From Cladorhizidae sp. MBARI D1340-BT2 (taxonomy: Eukaryota > Porifera > Demospongiae > Poecilosclerida > Cladorhizidae), in assembly GCA_028752905.1 (NCBI GenBank), contig JAQNBH010000002.1:21959059-22023058 (forward strand): a stretch of 64,000 nucleotides of DNA, read 5' to 3'. Positions 37,701-51,284 of the stretch are shown in pieces (positions within the stretch are counted from its first letter, which is position 1; each line of letters begins with the position of its first letter). A model generated the notes under the pieces. The model was not told where the DNA came from and searched no databases. It saw only the letters and a list, made by a program, of their open reading frames with translations. A program made the translations under genes and the position numbers.

Positions 37701-37770
37701 ACGGCAAAAAAACAAGATTTTCGGGGGGAAAATGAGAAACATATAGACCAAATTAGGGCAAATATCAAGA
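31719..37770 (+). repeat. Higher-order repeat, 3026 bp x2 (AB,A,AB,A,A)
   Basis: Copies span 31719-34744 and 34745-37770 (908+403+909+403+403). Unit starts are 31719, 32627, 33030, 33939, 34342; 34745, 35653, 36056, 36965, 37368. B modules lie at 32121-32626, 33433-33938, 35147-35652 and 36459-36964. Private markers in both copies are gaagtgaggataatc at the end of all four B modules, cttaacatttc in the second and fourth units, and gatatacaaattatc in the fifth. No other part of the window has gtgagg at that place. Confidence 0.93.
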
Positions 37771-39485
37771 ACATGTTTAGCATCAAGTAAGAGTACAATT
37801 CATAACTGCCCTAATTAACAAGACCAAAGTCCCAGATTTTGTCAACTGATAGAGAAGGCCCTTATCTGCAACATGTGAACAGATTATCAATAAATGTAGT
37901 GGTTTTTCACTGGCAGGCCACCGCTTTGGCAACTGGAAAACGCCAGGAAAAATCACAAACCTTACCACTTCAAATCATCATAACTTCCTAATACTTAGAG
38001 TACTCAAAACTTTGGCACATACAAAAGACAGATAATTAGAAGGGCCATCCGGTGATATAAAAATTATCTTTTTGGGGTAAAGTGTAGAATAGTTATGAGC
38101 TTCACGGCAAAAAAACAAGATTTTCGGGGGGGGAATGAGAAACATATAGACCAAATTAGGGCAAATATCAAGAACATGTTTAGCATCAAGTAAGAGTACA
38201 ATTCATAACTGCCCTAATTAACAAGACCAAAGTCCCAGATTTTGTCAACTGATAGAGAAGGCCCTTATCTGCAACATGTGAACAGATTATCAATAAATGT
38301 AGTGGTTTTTCACTGGCAGGCCACCGCTTTGGCAACTGGAAAACGCCAGGAAAAATCCCAGACCTTACCACTTCAAATCACCATAACTTGCTAATACTTA
38401 GAGTACTCAACATTTTGGCACGTATAAAAGACAGATAATTAGAAGAGCTATCCGGTGATATAAAAATTATCTTTTTTGGGTAAAGTGTAGAAAAGTTATG
38501 AGCTTCACGGCAAAAAAACAAGATTTTCGGGGGGAAAATGAGAAACATATAGACCAAATTAGGGCAAATATCAAGATAGAGAACACATAATGAAACCTAT
38601 CATTCGAATCATATCAAGTCCATTACAGTAAAGTGTGCAGAATATTATGGATGTTTGATATCAACAGAGAGCACAGAGAGAGACCTATCTTAATAGCTAT
38701 ATATCAAGTTTATTAAGTGAAGTGTGGAGAATCTATTTAGCATCAAGAGAGAGCAGAGAGAAACCTATCTTGTGATTCTATCAAGTCCATTACTGTGAAG
38801 TATGTGGAATATACGGATGTTTGGTATCTAGAGAGAGAACAGAGAGAGGCCTACCTTTAGAGCTATATATCAAGTCTATTCAGTGAAGTGTGGAGAATCT
38901 ATGAAGCTAACATGTTTAGCTCAAGATAGAGAACACTGAGAGATACCTATCTTGCAAGTCCATTACAGTGAAGTGTGCAGAATATATGGATGTTTGGTAT
39001 CAAGAGAGAGCACTTGGAGAGTCCTATCTTAATAGCTGTATAACAAGTCTATTCAGTGAAGTGTGGATAATCTACGAAGCTAACATGTTTAGCATCAAGT
39101 AAGAGTACAATTCATAACTGCCCTAATTAACAAGACCAAAGTCCCAGATTTTGTCAACTGATAGAGAAGGCCCTTATCTGCAACATGTGAACAGATTATC
39201 AATAAATGTAGTGGTTTTTCACTGGCAGGCCACCGCTTTGGCAACTGGAAAACGCCAGGAAAAATCCCAAACCTTAACACTTCAAATCACCATAACTTGC
39301 TAATACTTAGAGTACTCAAAATTTTGGCACGTACAAAAGACAGATAATTAGAAGGGCTATCCGGTGATATAAAAATTATCTTTTTTGGATAAAGTGTAGA
39401 AAAGTTATGAGCTTCACGGCCAAAAAACAAGATTTTCGGGGGGAAAATGAGAAACATATAGACCAAATTAGGGCAAATATCAAGA
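37771..39485 (+). repeat. Irregular segment A, AB, A
   Basis: Unit starts are 37771 (A, alpha, with an 8G+2A tract), 38174 (AB, B 38577-39082) and 39083 (A). The AB unit shares gtataaaag, gtatgtgg and the rare gtatctagagag with the unit at 29106, about 9.1 kb to the left. The unit at 39083 is the first in the window with the gamma tail: ggataaagtg and cggccaaaaaac. Confidence 0.85.
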
Positions 39486-42400
39486 ACATGTTTAGCATCA
39501 AGTAAGAGTACAATTCATAACTGCCCTAATTAACAAGACCAAAGTCCCAGATTTTGTCAACTGATAGAGAAGGCCCTTATCTGCAACATGTGAACAGATT
39601 ATCAATAAATGTAGTGGTTTTTCACTGGCAGGCCACCGCTTTGGCAACTGGAAAACGCCAGGAAAAATCCCAAACCTTACCACTTCAAATCACCATAACT
39701 TGCTAATACTTAGAGTACTCAAAATGTTGGCACGTACAAAAGACAGATAATTAGAAGAGCTATCCGGTGATATAAAAATTATCTTTTTTGGGTAAAGTGT
39801 AGAAAAGTTATGAGCTTCACGGCAAAAAAACAAGATTTTCGGGGGGAAAATGAGAAACATATAGACCAAATTAGGGCAAATATCAAGATAGAGAACACAT
39901 AATGAAACCTATCATTCGAATCATATCAAGTCCATTACAGTAAAGTGTGCAGAATATTATGGATGTTTGATATCAACAGAGAGCACAGAGAGAGACCTAT
40001 CTTAATAGCTATATATCAAGTTTATTCAGTGAAGTGTGGAGAATCTATTTAGCATCAAGAGAGAGCAGAGAGAAACCTATCTTGTGATTCTATCAAGTCC
40101 ATTACTGTGAAGTATGCGGAATATACGGATGTTTGGTATCAAGAGAGAGAACAGAGAGAGGCCTACCTTTAGAGCTATATATCAAGTCTATTCAGTGAAG
40201 TGTGGAGAATCTATGAAGCTAACATGTTTAGCTCAAGATAGAGAACACTGAGAGATACCTATCTTGCAAGTCCATTACAGTGAAGTGTGCAGAATATATG
40301 GATGTTTGGTATCAAGAGAGAGCACTTGGAGAGTCCTATCTTAATAGCTGTATAACAAGTCTATTCAGTGAAGTGTGGATAATCTACGAAGCTAACATGT
40401 TTAGCATCAAGTAAGAGTACAATTCATAACTGCCCTAATTAACAAGACCAAAGTCCCAGATTTTGTCAACTGATAGAGAAGGCCCTTATCTGCAACATGT
40501 GAACAGATTATCAATAAATGTAGTGGTTTTTCACTGGCAGGCCACCGCTTTGGCAACTGGAAAACGCCAGGAAAAATCCCAAACCTTAACACTTCAAATC
40601 ACCATAACTTGCTAATACTTAGAGTACTCAAAATTTTGGCACGTACAAAAGACAGATAATTAGAAGGGCTATCCGGTGATATAAAAATTATCTTTTTTGG
40701 ATAAAGTGTAGAAAAGTTATGAGCTTCACGGCCAAAAAACAAGATTTTCGGGGGGAAAATGAGAAACATATAGACCAAATTAGGGCAAATATCAAGAACA
40801 TGTTTAGCATCAAGTAAGAGTACAATTCATAACTGCCCTAATTAACAAGACCAAAGTCCCAGATTTTGTCAACTGATAGAGAAGGCCCTTATCTGCAACA
40901 TGTGAACAGATTATCAATAAATGTAGTGGTTTTTCACTGGCAGGCCACCGCTTTGGCAACTGGAAAACGCCAGGAAAAATCACAAACCTTACCACTTCAA
41001 ATCATCATAACTTCCTAATACTTAGAGTACTTAAAACTTTGGCACATACAAAAGACAGATAATTAGAAGGGCCATCCGGTGATATAAAAATGATCTTTTT
41101 GGGGTAAAGTGTAGAATAGTTATGAGCTTCACGGCAAAAAAACAAGATTTTCGGGGGGGAAATGAGAAACATATAGACCAAATTAGGGCAAATATCAAGA
41201 ACATGTTTAGCATCAAGTAAGAGTACAATTCATAACTGCCCTAATTAACAAGACCAAAGTCCCAGATTTTGTCAACTGATAGAGAAGGCCCTTATCTGCA
41301 ACATGTGAACAGATTATCAATAAATGTAGTGGTTTTTCACTGGCAGGCCACCGCTTTGGCAACTGGAAAACGCCAGGAAAAATCCCAAACCTTAACACTT
41401 CAAATCACCATAACTTGCTAATACTTAGAGTACTCAAAATTTTGGCACGTACAAAAGACAGATAATTAGAAGGGCTATATATCCGGTGATATAAAAATTA
41501 TCTTTTTTGGATAAAGTGTAGAAAAGTTATGAGCTTCACGGCCAAAAAACAAGATTTTCGGGGGGAAAATGAGAAACATATAGACCAAATTAGGGCAAAT
41601 ATCAAGAACATGTTTAGCATCAAGTAAGAGTACAATTGATAACTGCCCTAATTAACAAGACCAAAGTCCCAGATTTTGTCAACTGATAGAGAAGGCCCTT
41701 ATCTGCAACATGTGAACAGATTATCAATAAATGTAGTGGTTTTCACTGGCAGGCCACCGCTTTGGCAACTGGAAAACGCCAGGAAAGATCCCAAACCTTA
41801 CCACTTCAAATCACCATAACTTGCTAATACTTAGAGTACTTAAAATTTTGGCACGTACAAAAGACAGATAATTAGAAGAGCTATCCGGTGATATAAAAAT
41901 TATCTTTTTTGGGTAAAGTGTAGAAAAGTTATGAGCTTCACGGCAAAAAAACAAGATTTTCGGGGGGAAAATGAGAAACATATAGACCAAATTAGGGCAA
42001 ATATCAAGATAGAGAACACATAATGAAACCTATCATTCGAATCATATCAAGTCCATTACAGTAAAGTGTGCAGAATATTATGGATGTTTGATATCAACAG
42101 AGAGCACAGAGAGAGACCTATCTTAATAGCTATATATCAAGTTTATTCAGTGAAGTGTGGAGAATCTATTTAGCATCAAGAGAGAGCAGAGAGAAACCTA
42201 TCTTGTGATTCTATCAAGTCCATTACTGTGAAGTATGCGGAATATACGGATGTTTGGTATCAAGAGAGAGAACAGAGAGAGGCCTACCTTTAGAGCTATA
42301 TATCAAGTCTATTCAGTGAAGTGTGGAGAATCTATGAAGCTAACATGTTTAGCTCAAGATAGAGAACACTGAGAGATACCTATCTTGCAAGTCCATTACA

Positions 42401-45400
42401 GTGAAGTGTGCAGAATATATGGATGTTTGGTATCAAGAGAGAGCACTTGGAGAGTCCTATCTTAATAGCTGTATAACAAGTCTATTCAGTGAAGTGTGGA
42501 TAATCTACGAAGCTAACATGTTTAGCATCAAGTAAGAGTACAATTCATAACTGCCCTAATTAACAAGACCAAAGTCCCAGATTTTGTCAACTGATAGAGA
42601 AGGCCCTTATCTGCAACATGTGAACAGATTATCAATAAATGTAGTGGTTTTTCACTGGCAGGCCACCGCTTTGGCAACTGGAAAACGCCAGGAAAAATCC
42701 CAAACCTTAACACTTCAAATCACCATAACTTGCTAATACTTAGAGTACTCAAAATTTTGGCACGTACAAAAGACAGATAATTAGAAGGGCTATCCGGTGA
42801 TATAAAAATTATCTTTTTTGGATAAAGTGTAGAAAAGTTATGAGCTTCACGGCCAAAAAACAAGATTTTTGGGGGGAAAATGAGAAACATATAGACCAAA
42901 TTAGGGCAAATATCAAGAACATGTTTAGCATCAAGTAAGAGTACAATTCATAACTGCCCTAATTAACAAGACCAAAGTCCCAGATTTTGTCAACTGATAG
43001 AGAAGGCCCTTATCTGCAACATGTGAACAGATTATCAATAAATGTAGTGGTTTTTCACTGGCAGGCCACCGCTTTGGCAACTGGAAAACGCCAGGAAAAA
43101 TCACAAACCTTACCACTTCAAATCATCATAACTTCCTAATACTTAGAGTACTTAAAACTTTGGCACATACAAAAGACAGATAATTAGAAGGGCCATCCGG
43201 TGATATAAAAATGATCTTTTTGGGGTAAAGTGTAGAATAGTTATGAGCTTCACGGCAAAAAAACAAGATTTTCGGGGGGGAAATGAGAAACATATAGACC
43301 AAATTAGGGCAAATATCAAGAACATGTTTAGCATCAAGTAAGAGTACAATTCATAACTGCCCTAATTAACAAGACCAAAGTCCCAGATTTTGTCAACTGA
43401 TAGAGAAGGCCCTTATCTGCAACATGTGAACAGATTATCAATAAATGTAGTGGTTTTTCACTGGCAGGCCACCGCTTTGGCAACTGGAAAACGCCAGGAA
43501 AAATCCCAAACCTTAACACTTCAAATCACCATAACTTGCTAATACTTAGAGTACTCAAAATTTTGGCACGTACAAAAGACAGATAATTAGAAGGGCTATC
43601 CGGTGATATAAAAATTATCTTTTTTGGATAAAGTGTAGAAAAGTTATGAGCTTCACGGCCAAAAAACAAGATTTTCGGGGGGAAAATGAGAAACATATAG
43701 ACCAAATTAGGGCAAATATCAAGAACATGTTTAGCATCAAGTAAGAGTACAATTCATAACTGCCCTAATTAACAAGACCAAAGTCCCAGATTTTGTCAAC
43801 TGATAGAGAAGGCCCTTATCTGCAACATGTGAACAGATTATCAATAAATGTAGTGGTTTTTCACTGGCAGGCCACCGCTTTGGCAACTGGAAAACGCCAG
43901 GAAAAATCCCAAACCTTAACACTTCAAATCACCATAACTTGCTAATACTTAGAGTACTCAAAATTTTGGCACGTACAAAAGACAGATAATTAGAAGGGCT
44001 ATCCGGTGATATAAAAATTATCTTTTTTGGATAAAGTGTAGAAAAGTTATGAGCTTCACGGCCAAAAAACAAGATTTTCGGGGGGAAAATGAGAAACATA
44101 TAGACCAAATTAGGGCAAATATCAAGAACATGTTTAGCATCAAGTAAGAGTACAATTCATAACTGCCCTAATTAACAAGACCAAAGTCCCAGATTTTGTC
44201 AACTGATAGAGAAGGCCCTTATCTGCAACATGTGAACAGATTATCAATAAATGTAGTGGTTTTTCACTGGCAGGCCACCGCTTTGGCAACTGGAAAACGC
44301 CAGGAAAAATCCCAAACCTTACCACTTCAAATCACCATAACTTGCTAATACTTAGAGTACTTAAAATTTTGGCACGTACAAAAGACAGATAATTAGAAGA
44401 GCTATCCGGTGATATAAAAATTATCTTTTTTGGGTAAAGTGTAGAAAAGTTATGAGCTTCACGGCAAAAAAACAAGATTTTCGGGGGGAAAATGAGAAAC
44501 ATATAGACCAAATTAGGGCAAATATCAAGATAGAGAACACATAATGAAACCTATCATTCGAATCATATCAAGTCCATTACAGTAAAGTGTGCAGAATATT
44601 ATGGATGTTTGATATCAACAGAGAGCACAGAGAGAGACCTATCTTAATAGCTATATATCAAGTTTATTCAGTGAAGTGTGGAGAATCTATTTAGCATCAA
44701 GAGAGAGCAGAGAGAAACCTATCTTGTGATTCTATCAAGTCCATTACTGTGAAGTATGCGGAATATACGGATGTTTGGTATCAAGAGAGAGAACAGAGAG
44801 AGGCCTACCTTTAGAGCTATATATCAAGTCTATTCAGTGAAGTGTGGAGAATCTATGAAGCTAACATGTTTAGCTCAAGATAGAGAACACTGAGAGATAC
44901 CTATCTTGCAAGTCCATTACAGTGAAGTGTGCAGAATATATGGATGTTTGGTATCAAGAGAGAGCACTTGGAGAGTCCTATCTTAATAGCTGTATAACAA
45001 GTCTATTCAGTGAAGTGTGGATAATCTACGAAGCTAACATGTTTAGCATCAAGTAAGAGTACAATTCATAACTGCCCTAATTAACAAGACCAAAGTCCCA
45101 GATTTTGTCAACTGATAGAGAAGGCCCTTATCTGCAACATGTGAACAGATTATCAATAAATGTAGTGGTTTTTCACTGGCAGGCCACCGCTTTGGCAACT
45201 GGAAAACGCCAGGAAAAATCCCAAACCTTAACACTTCAAATCACCATAACTTGCTAATACTTAGAGTACTCAAAATTTTGGCACGTACAAAAGACAGATA
45301 ATTAGAAGGGCTATCCGGTGATATAAAAATTATCTTTTTTGGATAAAGTGTAGAAAAGTTATGAGCTTCACGGCCAAAAAACAAGATTTTCGGGGGGAAA

Positions 45401-46648
45401 ATGAGAAACATATAGACCAAATTAGGGCAAATATCAAGAACATGTTTAGCATCAAGTAAGAGTACAATTCATAACTGCCCTAATTAACAAGACCAAAGTC
45501 CCAGATTTTGTCAACTGATAGAGAAGGCCCTTATCTGCAACATGTGAACAGATTATCAATAAATGTAGTGGTTTTTCACTGGCAGGCCACCGCTTTGGCA
45601 ACTGGAAAACGCCAGGAAAAATCACAAACCTTACCACTTCAAATCATCATAACTTCCTAATACTTAGAGTACTTAAAACTTTGGCACATACAAAAGACAG
45701 ATAATTAGAAGGGCCATCCGGTGATATAAAAATGATCTTTTTGGGGTAAAGTGTAGAATAGTTATGAGCTTCACGGCAAAAAAACAAGATTTTCGGGGGG
45801 GAAATGAGAAACATATAGACCAAATTAGGGCAAATATCAAGAACATGTTTAGCATCAAGTAAGAGTACAATTCATAACTGCCCTAATTAACAAGACCAAA
45901 GTCCCAGATTTTGTCAACTGATAGAGAAGGCCCTTATCTGCAACATGTGAACAGATTATCAATAAATGTAGTGGTTTTTCACTGGCAGGCCACCGCTTTG
46001 GCAACTGGAAAACGCCAGGAAAAATCCCAAACCTTAACACTTCAAATCACCATAACTTGCTAATACTTAGAGTACTCAAAATTTTGGCACGTACAAAAGA
46101 CAGATAATTAGAAGGGCTATCCGGTGATATAAAAATTATCTTTTTTGGATAAAGTGTAGAAAAGTTATGAGCTTCACGGCCAAAAAACAAGATTTTCGGG
46201 GGGAAAATGAGAAACATATAGACCAAATTAGGGCAAATATCAAGAACATGTTTAGCATCAAGTAAGAGTACAATTCATAACTGCCCTAATTAACAAGACC
46301 AAAGTCCCAGATTTTGTCAACTGATAGAGAAGGCCCTTATCTGCAACATGTGAACAGATTATCAATAAATGTAGTGGTTTTTCACTGGCAGGCCACCGCT
46401 TTGGCAACTGGAAAACGCCAGGAAAAATCCCAAACCTTAACACTTCAAATCACCATAACTTGCTAATACTTAGAGTACTCAAAATTTTGGCACGTACAAA
46501 AGACAGATAATTAGAAGGGCTATCCGGTGATATAAAAATTATCTTTTTTGGATAAAGTGTAGAAAAGTTATGAGCTTCACGGCCAAAAAACAAGATTTTC
46601 GGGGGGAAAATGAGAAACATATAGACCAAATTAGGGCAAATATCAAGA
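39486..46648 (+). repeat. Higher-order repeat AB + 3 or 4 A (2122, 2520, 2521 bp)
   Basis: Copies begin at 39486 (AB plus three A), 41608 (AB plus four A) and 44128 (AB plus four A). Unit starts are 39486, 40395, 40798, 41201; 41608, 42516, 42919, 43322, 43725; 44128, 45037, 45440, 45843, 46246. B modules lie at 39889-40394, 42010-42515 and 44531-45036. The A series is gamma, alpha, gamma, with a further gamma in the two longer copies. The alpha members carry aaaaatgatctt. The leading AB unit of the middle copy has a beta head and acaattgataac; the outer copies do not. The same beta-head, gataac-marked AB recurs at 46649. Confidence 0.92.
41201..41607 (+). repeat. A-only unit with ATAT expansion (407 bp)
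   Basis: Around 41475 ggctatccgg has become ggctatatatccgg, two extra AT dinucleotides, as expected from slippage. It is unique in the window and occurs in the short (AB plus three A) higher-order copy. Confidence 0.9.
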
Positions 46649-49600
46649 ACATGTTTAGCATCAAGTAAGAGTACAATTGATAACTGCCCTAATTAACAAG
46701 ACCAAAGTCCCAGATTTTGTCAAATGATAGAGAAGGCCCTTATCTGCAACATGTGAACAGATTATCAATAAATGTAGTGGTTTTCACTGGCAGGCCACCG
46801 CTTTGGCAACTGGAAAACGCCAGGAAAGATCCCAAACCTTACCACTTCAAATCACCATAACTTGCTAATACTTAGAGTACTTAAAATTTTGGCACGTACA
46901 AAAGACAGATAATTAGAAGAGCTATCCGGTGATATAAAAATTATCTTTTTTGGGTAAAGTGTAGAAAAGTTATGAGCTTCACGGCAAAAAAACAAGATTT
47001 TCGGGGGGAAAATGAGAAACATATAGACCAAATTAGGGCAAATATCAAGATAGAGAACACATAATGAAACCTATCATTCGAATCATATCAAGTCCATTAC
47101 AGTAAAGTGTGCAGAATATTATGGATGTTTGATATCAACAGAGAGCACAGAGAGAGACCTATCTTAATAGCTATATATCAAGTTTATTCAGTGAAGTGTG
47201 GAGAATCTATTTAGCATCAAGAGAGAGCAGAGAGAAACCTATCTTGTGATTCTATCAAGTCCATTACTGTGAAGTATGCGGAATATACGGATGTTTGGTA
47301 TCAAGAGAGAGAACAGAGAGAGGCCTACCTTTAGAGCTATATATCAAGTCTATTCAGTGAAGTGTAGAGAATCTATGAAGCTAACATGTTTAGCTCAAGA
47401 TAGAGAACACTGAGAGATACCTATCTTGCAAGTCCATTACAGTGAAGTGTGCAGAATATATGGATGTTTGGTATCAAGAGAGAGCACTTGGAGAGTCCTA
47501 TCTTAATAGCTGTATAACAAGTCTATTCAGTGAAGTGTGGATAATCTACGAAGCTAACATGTTTAGCATCAAGTAAGAGTACAATTCATAACTGCCCTAA
47601 TTAACAAGACCAAAGTCCCAGATTTTGTCAACTGATAGAGAAGGCCCTTATCTGCAGCATGTGAACAGATTATCAATAAATGTAGTGGTTTTTCACTGGC
47701 AGGCCACCGCTTTGGCAACTGGAAAACGCCAGGAAAAATCCCAAACCTTAACACTTCAAATCACCATAACTTGCTAATACTTAGAGTACTCAAAATTTTG
47801 GCACGTACAAAAGACAGATAATTAGAAGGGCTATTCGGTGATATAAAAATTATCTTTTTTGGGTAAAGTGTAGAAAAGTTATGAGCTTCACGGCAAAAAA
47901 ACAAGATTTTCGGGGGGAAAATGAGAAACATATAGACCAAATTAGGGCAAATATCAAGAACATGTTTAGCATCAAGTAAGAGTACAATTCATAACTGCCC
48001 TAATTAACAAGACCAAAGTCCCAGATTTTGTCAACTGATAGAGAAGGCCCTTATCTGCAACATGTGAACAGATTATCAATAAATGTAGTGGTTTTCACTG
48101 ACAGGCCACCGCTTTGGCAACTGGAAAACGCCAGGAAAGATCCCAAACCTTACCACTTCAAATCACCATAACTTGCTAATACTTAGAGTACTTAAAATTT
48201 TGGCACGTACAAAAGACAGATAATTAGAAGAGCTATCCGGTGATATAAAAATTATCTTTTTGGGGTAAAGTGTAGAATAGTTATGAGCTTCACGGCAAAA
48301 AAACAAGATTTTCGGGGGGGAAATGAGAAACATATAGACCAAATTAGGGCAAATATCAAGAACATGTTTAGCATCAAGTAAGAGTACAATTCATAACTGC
48401 CCTAATTAACAAGACCAAAGTCCCAGATTTTGTCAACTGATAGAGAAGGCCCTTATCTGCAACATGTGAACAGATTATCAATAAATGTAGTGGTTTTTCA
48501 CTGGCAGGCCACCGCTTTGGCAACTGGAAAACGCCAGGAAAAATCACAAACCTTACCACTTCAAATCATCATAACTTCCTAATACTTAGAGTACTCAAAA
48601 CTTTGGCACATACAAAAGACAGATAATTAGAAGGGCCATCAGGTGATATAAAAATTATCTTTTTGGGGTAAAGTGTAGAATAGTTATGAGCTTCACGGCA
48701 AAAAAACAAGATTTTCGGGGGGGAAATGAGAAACATATAGACCAAATTAGGGCAAATATCAAGAACATGTTTAGCATCAAGTAAGAGTACAATTCATAAC
48801 TGCCCTAATTAACAAGACCAAAGTCCCAGATTTTGTCAACTGATAGAGAAGGCCCTTATCTGCAACATGTGAACAGATTATCAATAAATGTAGTGGTTTT
48901 TCACTGGCAGGCCACCGCTTTGGCAACTGGAAAACGCCAGGAAAAATCCCAAACCTTACCACTTCAAATCACCATAACTTGCTAATACTTAGAGTACTCA
49001 AAATGTTGGCACGTACAAAAGACAGATAATTAGAAGAGCTATCCGGTGATATAAAAATTATCTTTTTTGGGTAAAGTGTAGAAAAGTTATGAGCTTCACG
49101 GCAAAAAAACAAGATTTTCGGGGGGAAAATGAGAAACATATAGACCAAATTAGGGCAAATATCAAGATAGAGAACACATAATGAAACCTATCATTCGAAT
49201 CATATCAAGTCCATTACAGTAAAGTGTGCAGAATATTATGGATGTTTGATATCAACAGAGAGCACAGAGAGAGACCTATCTTAATAGCTATATATCAAGT
49301 TTATTCAGTGAAGTGTGGAGAATCTATTTAGCATCAAGAGAGAGCAGAGAGAAACCTATCTTGTGATTCTATCAAGTCCATTACTGTGAAGTATGCGGAA
49401 TATACGGATGTTTGGTATCAAGAGAGAGAACAGAGAGAGGCCTACCTTTAGAGCTATATATCAAGTCTATTCAGTGAAGTGTGGAGAATCTATGAAGCTA
49501 ACATGTTTAGCTCAAGATAGAGAACACTGAGAGATACCTATCTTGCAAGTCCATTACAGTGAAGTGTGCAGAATATATGGATGTTTGGTATCAAGAGAGA

Positions 49601-51284
49601 GCACTTGGAGAGTCCTATCTTAATAGCTGTATAACAAGTCTATTCAGTGAAGTGTGGATAATCTACGAAGCTAACATGTTTAGCATCAAGTAAGAGTACA
49701 ATTCATAACTGCCCTAATTAACAAGACCAAAGTCCCAGATTTTGTCAACTGATAGAGAAGGCCCTTATCTGCAGCATGTGAACAGATTATCAATAAATGT
49801 AGTGGTTTTTCACTGGCAGGCCACCGCTTTGGCAACTGGAAAACGCCAGGAAAAATCCCAAACCTTAACACTTCAAATCACCATAACTTGCTAATACTTA
49901 GAGTACTCAAAATTTTGGCACGTACAAAAGACAGATAATTAGAAGGGCTATTCGGTGATATAAAAATTATCTTTTTTGGGTAAAGTGTAGAAAAGTTATG
50001 AGCTTCACGGCAAAAAAACAAGATTTTCGGGGGGGAAATGAGAAACATATAGACCAAATTAGGGCAAATATCAAGAACATGTTTAGCATCAAGTAAGAGT
50101 ACAATTCATAACTGCCCTAATTAACAAGACCAAAGTCCCAGATTTTGTCAACTGATAGAGAAGGCCCTTATCTGCAACATGTGAACAGATTATCAATAAA
50201 TGTAGTGGTTTTCACTGACAGGCCACCGCTTTGGCAACTGGAAAACGCCAGGAAAGATCCCAAACCTTACCACTTCAAATCACCATAACTTGCTAATACT
50301 TAGAGTACTTAAAATTTTGGCACGTACAAAAGACAGATAATTAGAAGAGCTATCCGGTGATATAAAAATTATCTTTTGGGGGTAAAGTGTAGAATAGTTA
50401 TGAGCTTCACGGCAAAAAAACAAGATTTTCGGGGGGGAAATGAGAAACATATAGACCAAATTAGGGCAAATATCAAGAACATGTTTAGCATCAAGTAAGA
50501 GTACAATTCATAACTGCCCTAATTAACAAGACCAAAGTCCCAGATTTTGTCAACTGATAGAGAAGGCCCTTATCTGCAACATGTGAACAGATTATCAATA
50601 AATGTAGTGGTTTTTCACTGGCAGGCCACCGCTTTGGCAACTGGAAAACGCCAGGAAAAATCACAAACCTTACCACTTCAAATCATCATAACTTCCTAAT
50701 ACTTAGAGTACTCAAAACTTTGGCACATACAAAAGACAGATAATTAGAAGGGCCATCAGGTGATATAAAAATTATCTTTTTGGGGTAAAGTGTAGAATAG
50801 TTATGAGCTTCACGGCAAAAAAACAAGATTTTCGGGGGGGAAATGAGAAACATATAGACCAAATTAGGGCAAATATCAAGAACATGTTTAGCATCAAGTA
50901 AGAGTACAATTCATAACTGCCCTAATTAACAAGACCAAAGTCCCAGATTTTGTCAACTGATAGAGAAGGCCCTTATCTGCAACATGTGAACAGATTATCA
51001 ATAAATGTAGTGGTTTTTCACTGGCAGGCCACCGCTTTGGCAACTGGAAAACGCCAGGAAAAATCACAAACCTTACCATTTCAAATCATTATAACTTCCT
51101 AATACTTAGAGTACTCAAAACTTTGGCACATACAAAAGACAGATAATTAGAAGGGCCATCCGGTGATATAAAAATTATCTTTTTGTGGTAAAGTGTAGAA
51201 TAGTTATGAGCTTCACGGCAAAAAAACAAGATTTTCGGGGGGGAAATGAGAAACATATAGACCAAATTAGGGCAAATATCAAGA
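46649..51284 (+). repeat. A-rich segment with partly duplicated 2117 bp block
   Basis: An AB unit at 46649 (B 47051-47556) is followed by 47557 (A), 47960 (A, 402 bp), 48362 (A, alpha) and 48765 (AB, B 49168-49673). Then 49674 (A), 50077 (A, 402 bp), 50479 (A, alpha) and 50882 (A, alpha) repeat the start of that series 2117 bp downstream. Shared markers are ctgcagcatgtg, cactgacagg and ccatcaggtg. The copy diverges in form at 50882, where an extra alpha A stands in place of the AB. The alpha A at 50882 has its own changes: catttcaaatcatt and tttttgtggtaaag. Confidence 0.88.
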
